From Acetobacteraceae bacterium (GTDB taxonomy: Bacteria > Pseudomonadota > Alphaproteobacteria > Acetobacterales > Acetobacteraceae): DNA of 7,205 nt. How positions within the stretch are numbered: the stretch's first letter is position 1; each line of letters begins with the position of its first letter. A program made the position numbers and the translations under genes. The stretch spans positions 1-7,205 of the forward strand of contig DAICYU010000205.1 in NCBI GenBank assembly GCA_027311485.1. Reading direction: 5' to 3'. Of the stretch, positions 1 to 5,634 are shown piece after piece. The notes beneath the pieces are model-generated. The model was not told the DNA's origin, ran no database searches, and saw only the letters and a list, made by a program, of their open reading frames with translations.

Positions 1-1215
1 CGACACGGCGTTGGCTTCGATCAGCGCCGCCGCATCGGTCAGGACAGCATCAACATCCTGCATGATCTTCAGCCGCTTGAACACATCCGGCCGGTCGATG
101 CCCATGCTTTCGGCGACCAGTTCGAGGAAATTCACCACCTCGAACGGCCAGTCGCGTTCATGGCTGCACAACTCACGATGGCAGGCATGGTAGATGCCGG
201 CCAGGGTGGTGACGCCGGCGTCGGCGGCGGCCTGCAACTGCGCGCGGTGATAATCCTGCTTGAACGCCATCAGCGGTGCCAATTTATTACACATATACCC
301 GACACGCGGCTGCGCCAGATCGACGAACTCCAGTCCCGGGATGGCACGCAGGATGGCCTGCGCGGCTTCCGGAACACCGGGATTGCCGGGATGTTCGTGC
401 AGGCCGACGCGCCTGTGGACAGGGTGTCGCAACAGTGGGCGCAACGTGTCCAGATGCTCGCCGAGGAAACGCACGAACGGGGTCATGTCCAGCCCGGTGT
501 CGGGCCTGCCCGGCGCGGCAAGCTCCCCAAGCTGGACCTGGCAGGTCGGGCACCAGGACAGGGCTTTCGGCGCTGCGGCGGCCAGGCGGTCGATGGTGCG
601 GAAAGCGACGCGGCCCGCCGTTGCGATGTCCCCGGCGCCGAATTGCAGCACCCCACAGCAAGCCGAAGGCCCGCCGAGGACGCGGTAGCGGATGCCCATC
701 GCATCCATGATATCCAGGCACAGCAGCGCGATATGCGGCGTCTTCAGCACGTTGCAACCGGTGTAGAAGACCACATCCGCCGTGTGGCTGTCGTCCTGCG
801 GCCGGAACCGGGCCAGCACCTCGGGCGGCAGTTGAAACCGCGACAGCACCCGCACCCCCTCGGTCATCGCGCCGAAGCGACTGAATGCGGTCTTGCGGCG
901 AGATGCCGGTTCGCTGCGTTGCAGCGCCGCCGTCCGCGCCAGCGCCAGCATCACGCGTGGGTTGACGCCATGCCGGCAAGCCGGGATGCAATGGCCGCTG
1001 CCCGAGCAGACCTCGGCCCACCGTTCGGCCTCCGCATGCGTGCCGCCGCGCAGCACGTGCAGCACGCCGGCGGTCAATGCCCCCGGGGCAGCGTTACCCA
1101 GGCCGGCGGGCGTGGGCATCGGACAGACCTCGGCGCAGGCACCGCATGCGATGCAGCGGTCCAGCACGTCGGCCACCCGACGGCGCAGCGAGTCCTCCAG
1201 GGTCGGCTCGTTCAT
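1..1215 (-). CDS. Fe-S oxidoreductase, GlcF/HdrD-like (C-terminus cut by window edge)
   Basis: 405 codons are open from the ATG at 1215 to the window edge without a stop, so the C-terminus is missing. The N-terminus has a ferredoxin-type 4Fe-4S motif, CIACGACAEVCP, with Cys21, 24, 27 and 31. A second cluster motif, CSGSGHCIPAC, has Cys70, 76 and 80, but its second ligand position is Ser73. A first cysteine-rich CCG domain is intact: Cys154 in TGCN, Cys186-Cys187-Gly188, and Cys222/Cys225 in CPTC. A second CCG-like domain at about 268-352 is degenerate: HEHPGN replaces the first Cys motif, MCN (308-310) replaces CCG, and Cys345 and Cys350 remain. No membrane segment is seen, so it is probably cytoplasmic. 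This order is that of glycolate oxidase subunit GlcF, HdrD and LutA-like proteins, which pass electrons between a flavoprotein and a carrier. The substrate is unknown and the partner gene, if any, lies outside the window. The start is supported by a good ribosome binding site. Confidence 0.85.
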   Translation of the reverse strand, partial: MNEPTLEDSLRRRVADVLDRCIACGACAEVCPMPTPAGLGNAAPGALTAGVLHVLRGGTHAEAERWAEVCSGSGHCIPACRHGVNPRVMLALARTAALQRSEPASRRKTAFSRFGAMTEGVRVLSRFQLPPEVLARFRPQDDSHTADVVFYTGCNVLKTPHIALLCLDIMDAMGIRYRVLGGPSACCGVLQFGAGDIATAGRVAFRTIDRLAAAAPKALSWCPTCQVQLGELAAPGRPDTGLDMTPFVRFLGEHLDTLRPLLRHPVHRRVGLHEHPGNPGVPEAAQAILRAIPGLEFVDLAQPRVGYMCNKLAPLMAFKQDYHRAQLQAAADAGVTTLAGIYHACHRELCSHERDWPFEVVNFLELVAESMGIDRPDVFKRLKIMQDVDAVLTDAAALIEANAVS

Positions 1216-1308
1216 CGGCGCCCTCTCCTGATGCGGATTGACTGGATAGTGCCCCATGCCGGGCGGTGAAGGAAGCATCCCAAGCCGGCCCGTTCGCGTT
1301 CCACTGGT
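1216..1308. other. Divergent intergenic region between Fe-S gene and first ClC gene
   Basis: This 93-base gap separates two divergently read genes, so it should hold promoters for both. I see no convincing -35/-10 pair for either. A TTGACT at 1238-1243 on the plus strand has no matching -10 about 17 bases further on. A purine-rich stretch, GAAGGAAG (1268-1275), looks like a ribosome binding site. It is more than 30 bases before the ATG at 1309, which is too far to serve that start. Confidence 0.5.
1225..1229 (-). promoter_or_regulatory. Ribosome binding site of the Fe-S oxidoreductase gene
   Basis: On the minus strand AGGAG (within AGGAGAGG) lies 9 bases before the ATG at 1215. This is close to the consensus and fixes the start of the Fe-S protein. 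Confidence 0.75.
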
Positions 1309-2628
1309 ATGATCCCGCCCAATCTGGCCCATCGCCGAGCAATCCGCTTCTGGTGTGCGGTGGTGTTGACCGGTGTCGGCACCGGCTTGGCGACAGCGTC
1401 CCTGACCTGGCTTCTGCAACAAGCCCAGCAATACGCCTGGCACAGCCCGCGGGACATTCTAGGGGTGGCCGAGCATACCGTTGCATTCATGCATCCGGTT
1501 ATTTTGCTGTGCGCGGGGATCATCGCGGGGGCCGGACGCATCCTGCTGACCACCGGCGGCACGACGATCGATATCAATGCCGCAATCTGGTTCAACAGCG
1601 GCCGGCTGCCGAAGCTGCGCACCTTGGGCAACGCGGTGCTGTCCATCATCATCGTCGGCCTGGGCACCGCCCTGGGGCGGGAGGGTGCCCCGAAGCAAGC
1701 CGGCGCGGTGTGCGCCGACGCATTCTCCGACCGTGCCGGCCTGACCGATGAGGAACGCCGGCTGCTGGTTGCCTGCGGCGCCGGGGCCGGCATGTCCGCC
1801 GCCTATGGGGTACCGGTCGGCGGTGCGCTGTTCGCGCTGGAGGTGCTGCGCGGCGCGCTGGCGCTGCGCTTCGTGCTGCCGGCGCTGACGACAAGCCTGA
1901 TCGCCACCGGCGTATCCTGGCTGTTCATGCCGAACGCTCTGATCTACGCCATACCGAACTATCCAAGCACCGCCTCGGCCGCGGTATGGGCGATCGTGGC
2001 CGCGCCCGTCCTGGGGCTTGCCGCGATGGCGTTTGTCCGGCTGATCGCCTGGGCCGACCGGCACAAGCCCAGAAAGGCCTGGTGGCGGATGGCGACGCCG
2101 GTCCTGGTGCTGACCACACTGGGGGCGCTGTCCATCCCCTTTCCGCAGCTTCTCGGCAATGGGCGTGACGTGGCGCATCTTGCGTTCACGGGTCAGCTTG
2201 GTCTGGCGTTGATCGCACCGCTGGTGCTGCTGCGCCCGGCTTCCACCATCCTGTGCCTGGCCTGTGGCGCACCGGGTGGACTGTTTACTCCATCGCTGGC
2301 TACCGGCGCGCTGCTGGGCAGCTTGCTGGGGCTTCCCTGGCTGTGGCTTTGGCCGGGCACGCCGGCCGGCGTGTTCCCGCTGGTCGGGGCAACCGCCTTC
2401 GTCGCGGCCACAACCCAGGGACCGATCTCCACTGTCGTGCTGATGATGGAAATGAGCGGCTGGGCGCGTGGTGCCATGCTGCCCATGCTGACCGCCGTCA
2501 GCATCGCCACGCTGATTGCCCGAACGATCGAGCCACGCTCGATCTACGACGCGCGCCTGAGCGAGGGGGAAATCCAGGCGCGGGAGCGGGCGCGCGACAA
2601 GGTGGCCAACCTGGCGCCATCCGGCTGA
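1309..2628 (+). CDS. ClC-family anion transporter, divergent subfamily
   Basis: This 439-residue, strongly hydrophobic protein has the ClC fold signatures in order. GREGAPKQ at 123-130 carries the gating glutamate Glu125. AAYGVPVGGALFALEV at 164-179 follows, then APGGLFTPSL at 321-330 with Phe326 matching the conserved filter Phe. A C-terminal Tyr413 in RSIYDARL matches Tyr445 of E. coli ClcA. There are no CBS domains, as in short bacterial forms. Three canonical features are altered: the GSGIP selectivity motif is replaced by GGTTI (83-87), so the filter serine is lost; GREGP reads GREGAP; and the intracellular proton glutamate (E. coli Glu203) is Val179. Anion transport in the inner membrane is secure by homology. 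Whether it is a proton-coupled exchanger or a channel, and which anion it carries, is open. The ATG at 1309 is the first one after an in-frame stop at 1267-1269, but it has no clear ribosome binding site. Confidence 0.9.
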   Translation: MIPPNLAHRRAIRFWCAVVLTGVGTGLATASLTWLLQQAQQYAWHSPRDILGVAEHTVAFMHPVILLCAGIIAGAGRILLTTGGTTIDINAAIWFNSGRLPKLRTLGNAVLSIIIVGLGTALGREGAPKQAGAVCADAFSDRAGLTDEERRLLVACGAGAGMSAAYGVPVGGALFALEVLRGALALRFVLPALTTSLIATGVSWLFMPNALIYAIPNYPSTASAAVWAIVAAPVLGLAAMAFVRLIAWADRHKPRKAWWRMATPVLVLTTLGALSIPFPQLLGNGRDVAHLAFTGQLGLALIAPLVLLRPASTILCLACGAPGGLFTPSLATGALLGSLLGLPWLWLWPGTPAGVFPLVGATAFVAATTQGPISTVVLMMEMSGWARGAMLPMLTAVSIATLIARTIEPRSIYDARLSEGEIQARERARDKVANLAPSG

Positions 2629-2857
2629 CATACGGTGGCACCCGAGACGGTGCGGGCGATGCCAGGACGCCGCGCACATCGTGCTGGCCACCGTTGGTCG
2701 GACGACCGCTGGACGTCTTTCGGCCGACCGCCCGCGGCCCCCCCGACAGCACCGCCGTATCCTCGGCAGGCCACGGCCAGGCGGCGGAAACTTGCCCCCA
2801 ACCCTCGCCCGGGTCTAGAAGCCCGCTCCATTCAATATCAACCGAACGGATCAACTC
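2629..2857. other. Non-coding gap between first ClC gene and efp, with inverted repeat
   Basis: I see no credible gene in this 229-base gap; the open frames across it are GC-driven and lack recognisable protein features. It contains a compact palindrome, GGTCG-GA-CGACC (2696-2707). It also has a wider inverted repeat in which GGTCGG (2696-2701) matches CCGACC (2724-2729). Neither is followed by a T-run, so a classical intrinsic terminator for the upstream ClC gene is not supported. Confidence 0.5.
2792..2819 (+). promoter_or_regulatory. Weak sigma-70-type promoter candidate for efp
   Basis: TTGCCC (2792-2797) and TCTAGA (2814-2819) are separated by 16 bases and lie about 40 bases before the efp ATG. 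The match to TTGACA/TATAAT is only partial. I list it because efp starts after a 229-base gap and needs its own promoter. Confidence 0.25.
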
Positions 2858-3424
2858 ATGAAGCAGCAGGCGAACCTGATCCGCGCCGGCCAGGTTATCG
2901 AGCATGAAGGTGCCCGCTGGACGGTGCTGAAGCAGCAGATCATCACCCCCGGCAAGGGCGGCGCCTTCATCCAGGTGGAAATGCGCAACCTCAAGACCGG
3001 CAACAAGACGAATGAGCGTTGGCGCACCGCCGACACGGTCGAACGGCTGACCACCGAGGAAAAGGAGTACACCTACTCCTATACCGACGGCATCAACCTG
3101 GTGCTGATGGACCCGGAGACCTTCGAGGAAACCCATGTGCCGGCGGACCTGATGGGCGATGCCGCGCCGTTCCTGCAGGACCAGATGCAGCTGACGGTGG
3201 ATCTGGTGGAAGGCGAACCGGTGGCGATCCACCTGCCCGGGAGCGTGACGCTGGAAGTGGTCGAAGCCGATCCGGTGGTGAAAGGGCAGACCGCATCTTC
3301 CTCCTACAAGCCGGCGAAACTTTCGAACGGTGTAAAGACCATGGTGCCGCCGTTCATTGAGGCGGGTGAGCGGATCGTCGTGCGGACGGAGGATGCGAGC
3401 TACGTGGAGCGCGCGAAGGGCTGA
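2858..3424 (+). CDS. efp: Translation elongation factor P
   Basis: The protein is 188 residues, the usual EF-P length. EF-P binds the ribosome between the P and E sites and relieves stalling at consecutive prolines. The N-terminal KOW-like domain (about 1-62) holds the loop PGKGGAF with Lys33 at the tip, the residue that corresponds to the modified Lys34 of E. coli EF-P. Two OB-fold domains follow (about 65-125 and 130-188). The central one includes the typical stretch YTDGINLVLMDPETFEE, and the C-terminal one includes SYKPAKLSNG. The ATG at 2858 gives the expected N-terminus, MKQQANLIRAGQVIE, although only a weak ribosome binding site precedes it. The stop overlaps the start of the next gene by one base. 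Lys at the loop tip fits modification of the EpmA/beta-lysine kind rather than the Arg form used by EarP; no modification gene is in the window. Confidence 0.97.
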   Translation: MKQQANLIRAGQVIEHEGARWTVLKQQIITPGKGGAFIQVEMRNLKTGNKTNERWRTADTVERLTTEEKEYTYSYTDGINLVLMDPETFEETHVPADLMGDAAPFLQDQMQLTVDLVEGEPVAIHLPGSVTLEVVEADPVVKGQTASSSYKPAKLSNGVKTMVPPFIEAGERIVVRTEDASYVERAKG

Positions 3425-4257
3425 TGGCACTCCGCCTCTCCCCACATCTGACGGTGATGGCCAACGCCGCCCAGAAGGCGGCCAAGCGGCTGCTGCGCGA
3501 CTTCTCGGAAGTGGAGCAGCTGCAGGTCAGCGTCAAAGGCCCGTCCGACTTCGTCTCCCAGGCCGATCTGCGGGCCGAACAGACGCTGAAGGAGGAGTTG
3601 AACAAGGCCCGTCCCGGCTATGCGTTCCTGCTGGAGGAATCCGGCGCATCCGGGTCGGAAAACTGGACGTGGCGCTGGGTCGTCGATCCGCTGGACGGCA
3701 CGACGAACTTCCTGCACGGCATCCCGCACTGGGCGATCAGCATCGGACTGGAACGCCGCCTGCCGGACGGCACAACGGAAGTCCAGGCCGGCCTGGTCTA
3801 TGCCCCGGCCACCGATGAGATGTTCTGGGCCGAGAAAGGCGTGGGCGCCTTCGTCAACGAACGCCGCCTGCGCGTCTCGGCACGTCGTGACGTCCATGAG
3901 GCGGTGTTCGCCACCGGCATCCCGTTCGGCGCTGTCTCGGCGGCGCGCCGCTATGCCTTCAACCGCACGCTGGCGGCGCTGATGCCGCAGGTTGCCGGCA
4001 TCCGCCGCTTCGGCGCCGCGGCGCTGGACCTCGCCTGGGTCGCACACGGGCGCTACGACGGCTACTGGGAACTGGGGATCAAGCCCTGGGACATAGCGGC
4101 CGGCCTGATTCTGGTGCGGGAGGCTGGCGGCTACGCCACCGACGTCGGCGATGGCGATCCGATGCAGACCGGCCATGTGGTGGCCGGCAACCCGCATCTG
4201 CATGCCAAGCTGAGGCAGATCGTCGCCGAGGGCATGCAGCCGCCAACACCGAAATAA
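3424..4257 (+). CDS. suhB: Inositol-1-monophosphatase family enzyme (SuhB-like)
   Basis: This 277-residue protein belongs to the Mg2+-dependent, Li+-sensitive inositol monophosphatase family. Metal and catalytic residues are visible: Asp48 in FVSQAD, Glu71-Glu72 in FLLEESG, the DPLDGTTNF motif at 88-96 (Asp88, Asp91, Thr93) and Asp223 in the C-terminal motif PWDIAAGLILVREAGG. Length and motif spacing match active enzymes. Likely substrates are inositol phosphates or related sugar phosphates; members of this family also act on 3'-phosphoadenosine 5'-phosphate or fructose-1,6-bisphosphate, and E. coli SuhB has a second role in rRNA transcription antitermination. Sequence alone does not choose between these. 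The ATG overlaps the efp stop (TGATG at 3422-3426) and GAAGG lies just upstream inside efp, so the two are probably co-transcribed and translationally coupled. The symbol reflects family resemblance only. Confidence 0.92.
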   Translation: MALRLSPHLTVMANAAQKAAKRLLRDFSEVEQLQVSVKGPSDFVSQADLRAEQTLKEELNKARPGYAFLLEESGASGSENWTWRWVVDPLDGTTNFLHGIPHWAISIGLERRLPDGTTEVQAGLVYAPATDEMFWAEKGVGAFVNERRLRVSARRDVHEAVFATGIPFGAVSAARRYAFNRTLAALMPQVAGIRRFGAAALDLAWVAHGRYDGYWELGIKPWDIAAGLILVREAGGYATDVGDGDPMQTGHVVAGNPHLHAKLRQIVAEGMQPPTPK

Positions 4258-4261
4258 GCCA

Positions 4262-4290
4262 TTGAAGCAAGCCATCAAAACGTGGATAAA
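4262..4290 (+). promoter_or_regulatory. Promoter candidate upstream of the diguanylate cyclase gene
   Basis: TTGAAG (4262-4267) and GATAAA (4285-4290) are spaced by 17 bases, and each matches four of six consensus positions. They lie in a locally AT-rich gap after the phosphatase gene, with about 90 bases between the -10 and the GTG at 4381. This suggests the cyclase is transcribed separately from efp and the phosphatase. Confidence 0.4.
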
Positions 4291-4312
4291 GCCTGACGTA
4301 TTAGCAGATCTG

Positions 4313-4328
4313 TAACGTTCCGGCGTTA
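4313..4328. repeat. Small dyad between promoter candidate and cyclase start
   Basis: TAACG (4313-4317) and CGTTA (4324-4328) form a perfect 5-bp inverted repeat around TTCCGG. It sits about 25 bases after the candidate -10, where an operator or leader hairpin could act. It is short enough to be chance. Confidence 0.3.
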
Positions 4329-4369
4329 TTGTGCATCTGCGGCGGCTGACTTCGGTAATCTCGCCGAAC

Positions 4370-4375
4370 GAGAGG
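4370..4375 (+). promoter_or_regulatory. Ribosome binding site supporting a GTG start
   Basis: GAGAGG ends 5 bases before the GTG at 4381. It favours GTG as the start over the in-frame ATG at 4444, which has nothing comparable before it. The GTG start also keeps a short cytoplasmic N-terminus ahead of the first membrane segment. Confidence 0.55.
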
Positions 4376-4380
4376 TCGAC

Positions 4381-5586
4381 GTGAGGAGGCTGCTCGGCTA
4401 TCTGGCAGGCGTCGATAGCCTGCCACAGGACATCGCCTGGGTCATGGTGGACCGGCTGTACCGGGACACCGCCTCGCTGATGGCCGGTACAGTGGCTTTG
4501 ATGGCATTCGGCATCGTCGGGTATGTTGAGTCCGGCTCCCGCTGGTACCTGGCGCTGGTTGCCTACATCACCGTTGTCTTCGCCTGGCGATGGCGACAGC
4601 GGGCGGACTATCACCGGTCCGCACATTCCGGCACGCCGCGCGAATGGGCGCTGCGCAGCCTGATTACGGCCTGGGCAGCCGGTGCCGGCTGGGGCGCCGC
4701 GACTGCGGTCATACTCTATGAGCCAAGACACGCGATGACGACTTGCCTGATCGGCATGCATGCCGGCCTGGTCAGCGGCGGATCGGTTCGCCCGATCGCG
4801 GTTGGCCAGAACCTGCTGGCATCCGGCCCGCTGTTCCTGGCCTGCGCCGCGTCAGGCAACGTGGTCCTGCAAGTGTATTCCGCCATGGTTCTCATGCACA
4901 TGGTATCCGGCCTTACCGTCAGCAGGGCGCTACGGCTGCAGACGTTGGACCTGCTGATGCAGAAACGGGAGACGTCGGAGCTGGTGGAGCGGCTGGCCGC
5001 CGCCAACCAGGAGCTTGCGGCCGTCAACCGGCGCCTGGAGACCCTGGCCGGCACCGACGCCTTGACCAATCTGGCCAACCGGCGCGCCTTCGATGTGACT
5101 CTGGCCCGCGAATGGCGGTGGGCACAGCGGCAGCGAACGGCGTTGTCCCTGTTGCTGGTGGACGTCGACCACTTCAAGGCATTCAACGATCTGTACGGCC
5201 ATCAGGCCGGGGACGCGTGCCTGCGCGACGTCGCCGCGGCCATCACATCGGCGGTTCACCGGCCCGGCGATGTTCCGGCCCGCTATGGCGGTGAGGAATT
5301 CGCCGTCATCCTTCCGAACACCGACCTGGATGGCGCGCTCGGCATCGCCGAGGACATCCGCCGCCGGGTGGCCCAACGCGCTCGGCCGCACACGGCCAGC
5401 GTGTGCAGCCATGTCACGGTCAGCGTCGGCGTGGGGTTTGTCGTGCCTGATCCGGACATGTCGATCGAGGATCTGATCGGGTGCACGGATGCCGCCCTGT
5501 ATGCAGCGAAGCACGGTGGCCGTAACTGTGTTTATGCGGCGCCCGACATCACCCGAAAACCGGTCGTCGCGCAGCGCACGCTCTGA
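4381..5586 (+). CDS. Membrane-bound diguanylate cyclase (GGDEF domain)
   Basis: This 401-residue protein makes cyclic di-GMP from two GTP. Residues about 33-183 form five or six hydrophobic segments, an inner-membrane input region. It includes GLVSGGSVRPIAVGQ, which resembles, from memory, the membrane domain of other alphaproteobacterial GGDEF proteins, but I cannot name the domain. A helix at about 186-222, rich in Glu, Leu, Ala and Arg, looks like a dimerising coiled coil. The GGDEF domain spans about 223-385. It starts with GTDALTNLANRRAF, has metal-binding Asp261 in LLVDVDHFKAFND, and carries the active-site loop GGEEF at 303-307. RPGD (294-297), exactly five residues before GGEEF, is an intact inhibitory RxxD site, so product inhibition is expected. 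No EAL or HD-GYP phosphodiesterase domain follows. The signal it senses is unknown. The gene converges on the next one across a strong hairpin. Confidence 0.93.
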   Translation: MRRLLGYLAGVDSLPQDIAWVMVDRLYRDTASLMAGTVALMAFGIVGYVESGSRWYLALVAYITVVFAWRWRQRADYHRSAHSGTPREWALRSLITAWAAGAGWGAATAVILYEPRHAMTTCLIGMHAGLVSGGSVRPIAVGQNLLASGPLFLACAASGNVVLQVYSAMVLMHMVSGLTVSRALRLQTLDLLMQKRETSELVERLAAANQELAAVNRRLETLAGTDALTNLANRRAFDVTLAREWRWAQRQRTALSLLLVDVDHFKAFNDLYGHQAGDACLRDVAAAITSAVHRPGDVPARYGGEEFAVILPNTDLDGALGIAEDIRRRVAQRARPHTASVCSHVTVSVGVGFVVPDPDMSIEDLIGCTDAALYAAKHGGRNCVYAAPDITRKPVVAQRTL

Positions 5587-5591
5587 TCATT

Positions 5592-5626
5592 GCCGCGATG
5601 AGCGGGGGCAGCCCCGCCATCGCGGC
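5592..5626. terminator. Strong hairpin between convergent genes, likely bidirectional terminator
   Basis: GCCGCGATG (5592-5600) pairs with CATCGCGGC (5618-5626), and GCGGGG (5602-5607) pairs with CCCCGC (5612-5617). One unpaired A (5601) and a GCAG loop complete a 15-bp, GC-rich stem. It sits in the 48 bases between the cyclase stop and the stop of the convergent ClC gene, where it could end transcription from both sides. Neither side has a U-tract, so it may act only weakly as an intrinsic terminator, or instead protect 3' ends. Confidence 0.65.
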
Positions 5627-5634
5627 GAATATCG

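Noticed and set aside
160..1269. Long plus-strand open frame (369 codons) opposite the Fe-S gene
   Set aside because: It is antisense to a gene with clear Fe-S motifs and a good ribosome binding site. Its translation is rich in Arg, Gln, Gly and Ala with no recognisable domain, as expected of a GC-driven shadow frame.
1309..2628. Fluoride-specific ClC (ClC-F type) with a fluoride riboswitch
   Set aside because: The protein does not show the GNNL-like or GREGT motifs I associate with fluoride exporters. It keeps the C-terminal Tyr, and the 93-base upstream gap shows no riboswitch-like structure.
1459..2691. 410-codon minus-strand frame opposite the first ClC gene
   Set aside because: The composition is low in hydrophobic residues and full of Arg, Gln and Gly, with no motif. 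The opposite strand encodes an unmistakable ClC protein.
2696..2729. Intrinsic terminator after the first ClC gene
   Set aside because: The inverted repeat has no T-run after it and begins 68 bases beyond the stop, so I recorded it only as a repeat.
3400..4761. 453-codon minus-strand frame crossing the phosphatase and cyclase genes
   Set aside because: It spans two well-supported genes and the gap between them on the opposite strand and has no recognisable domain. It is explained by high GC and scarce stop codons.
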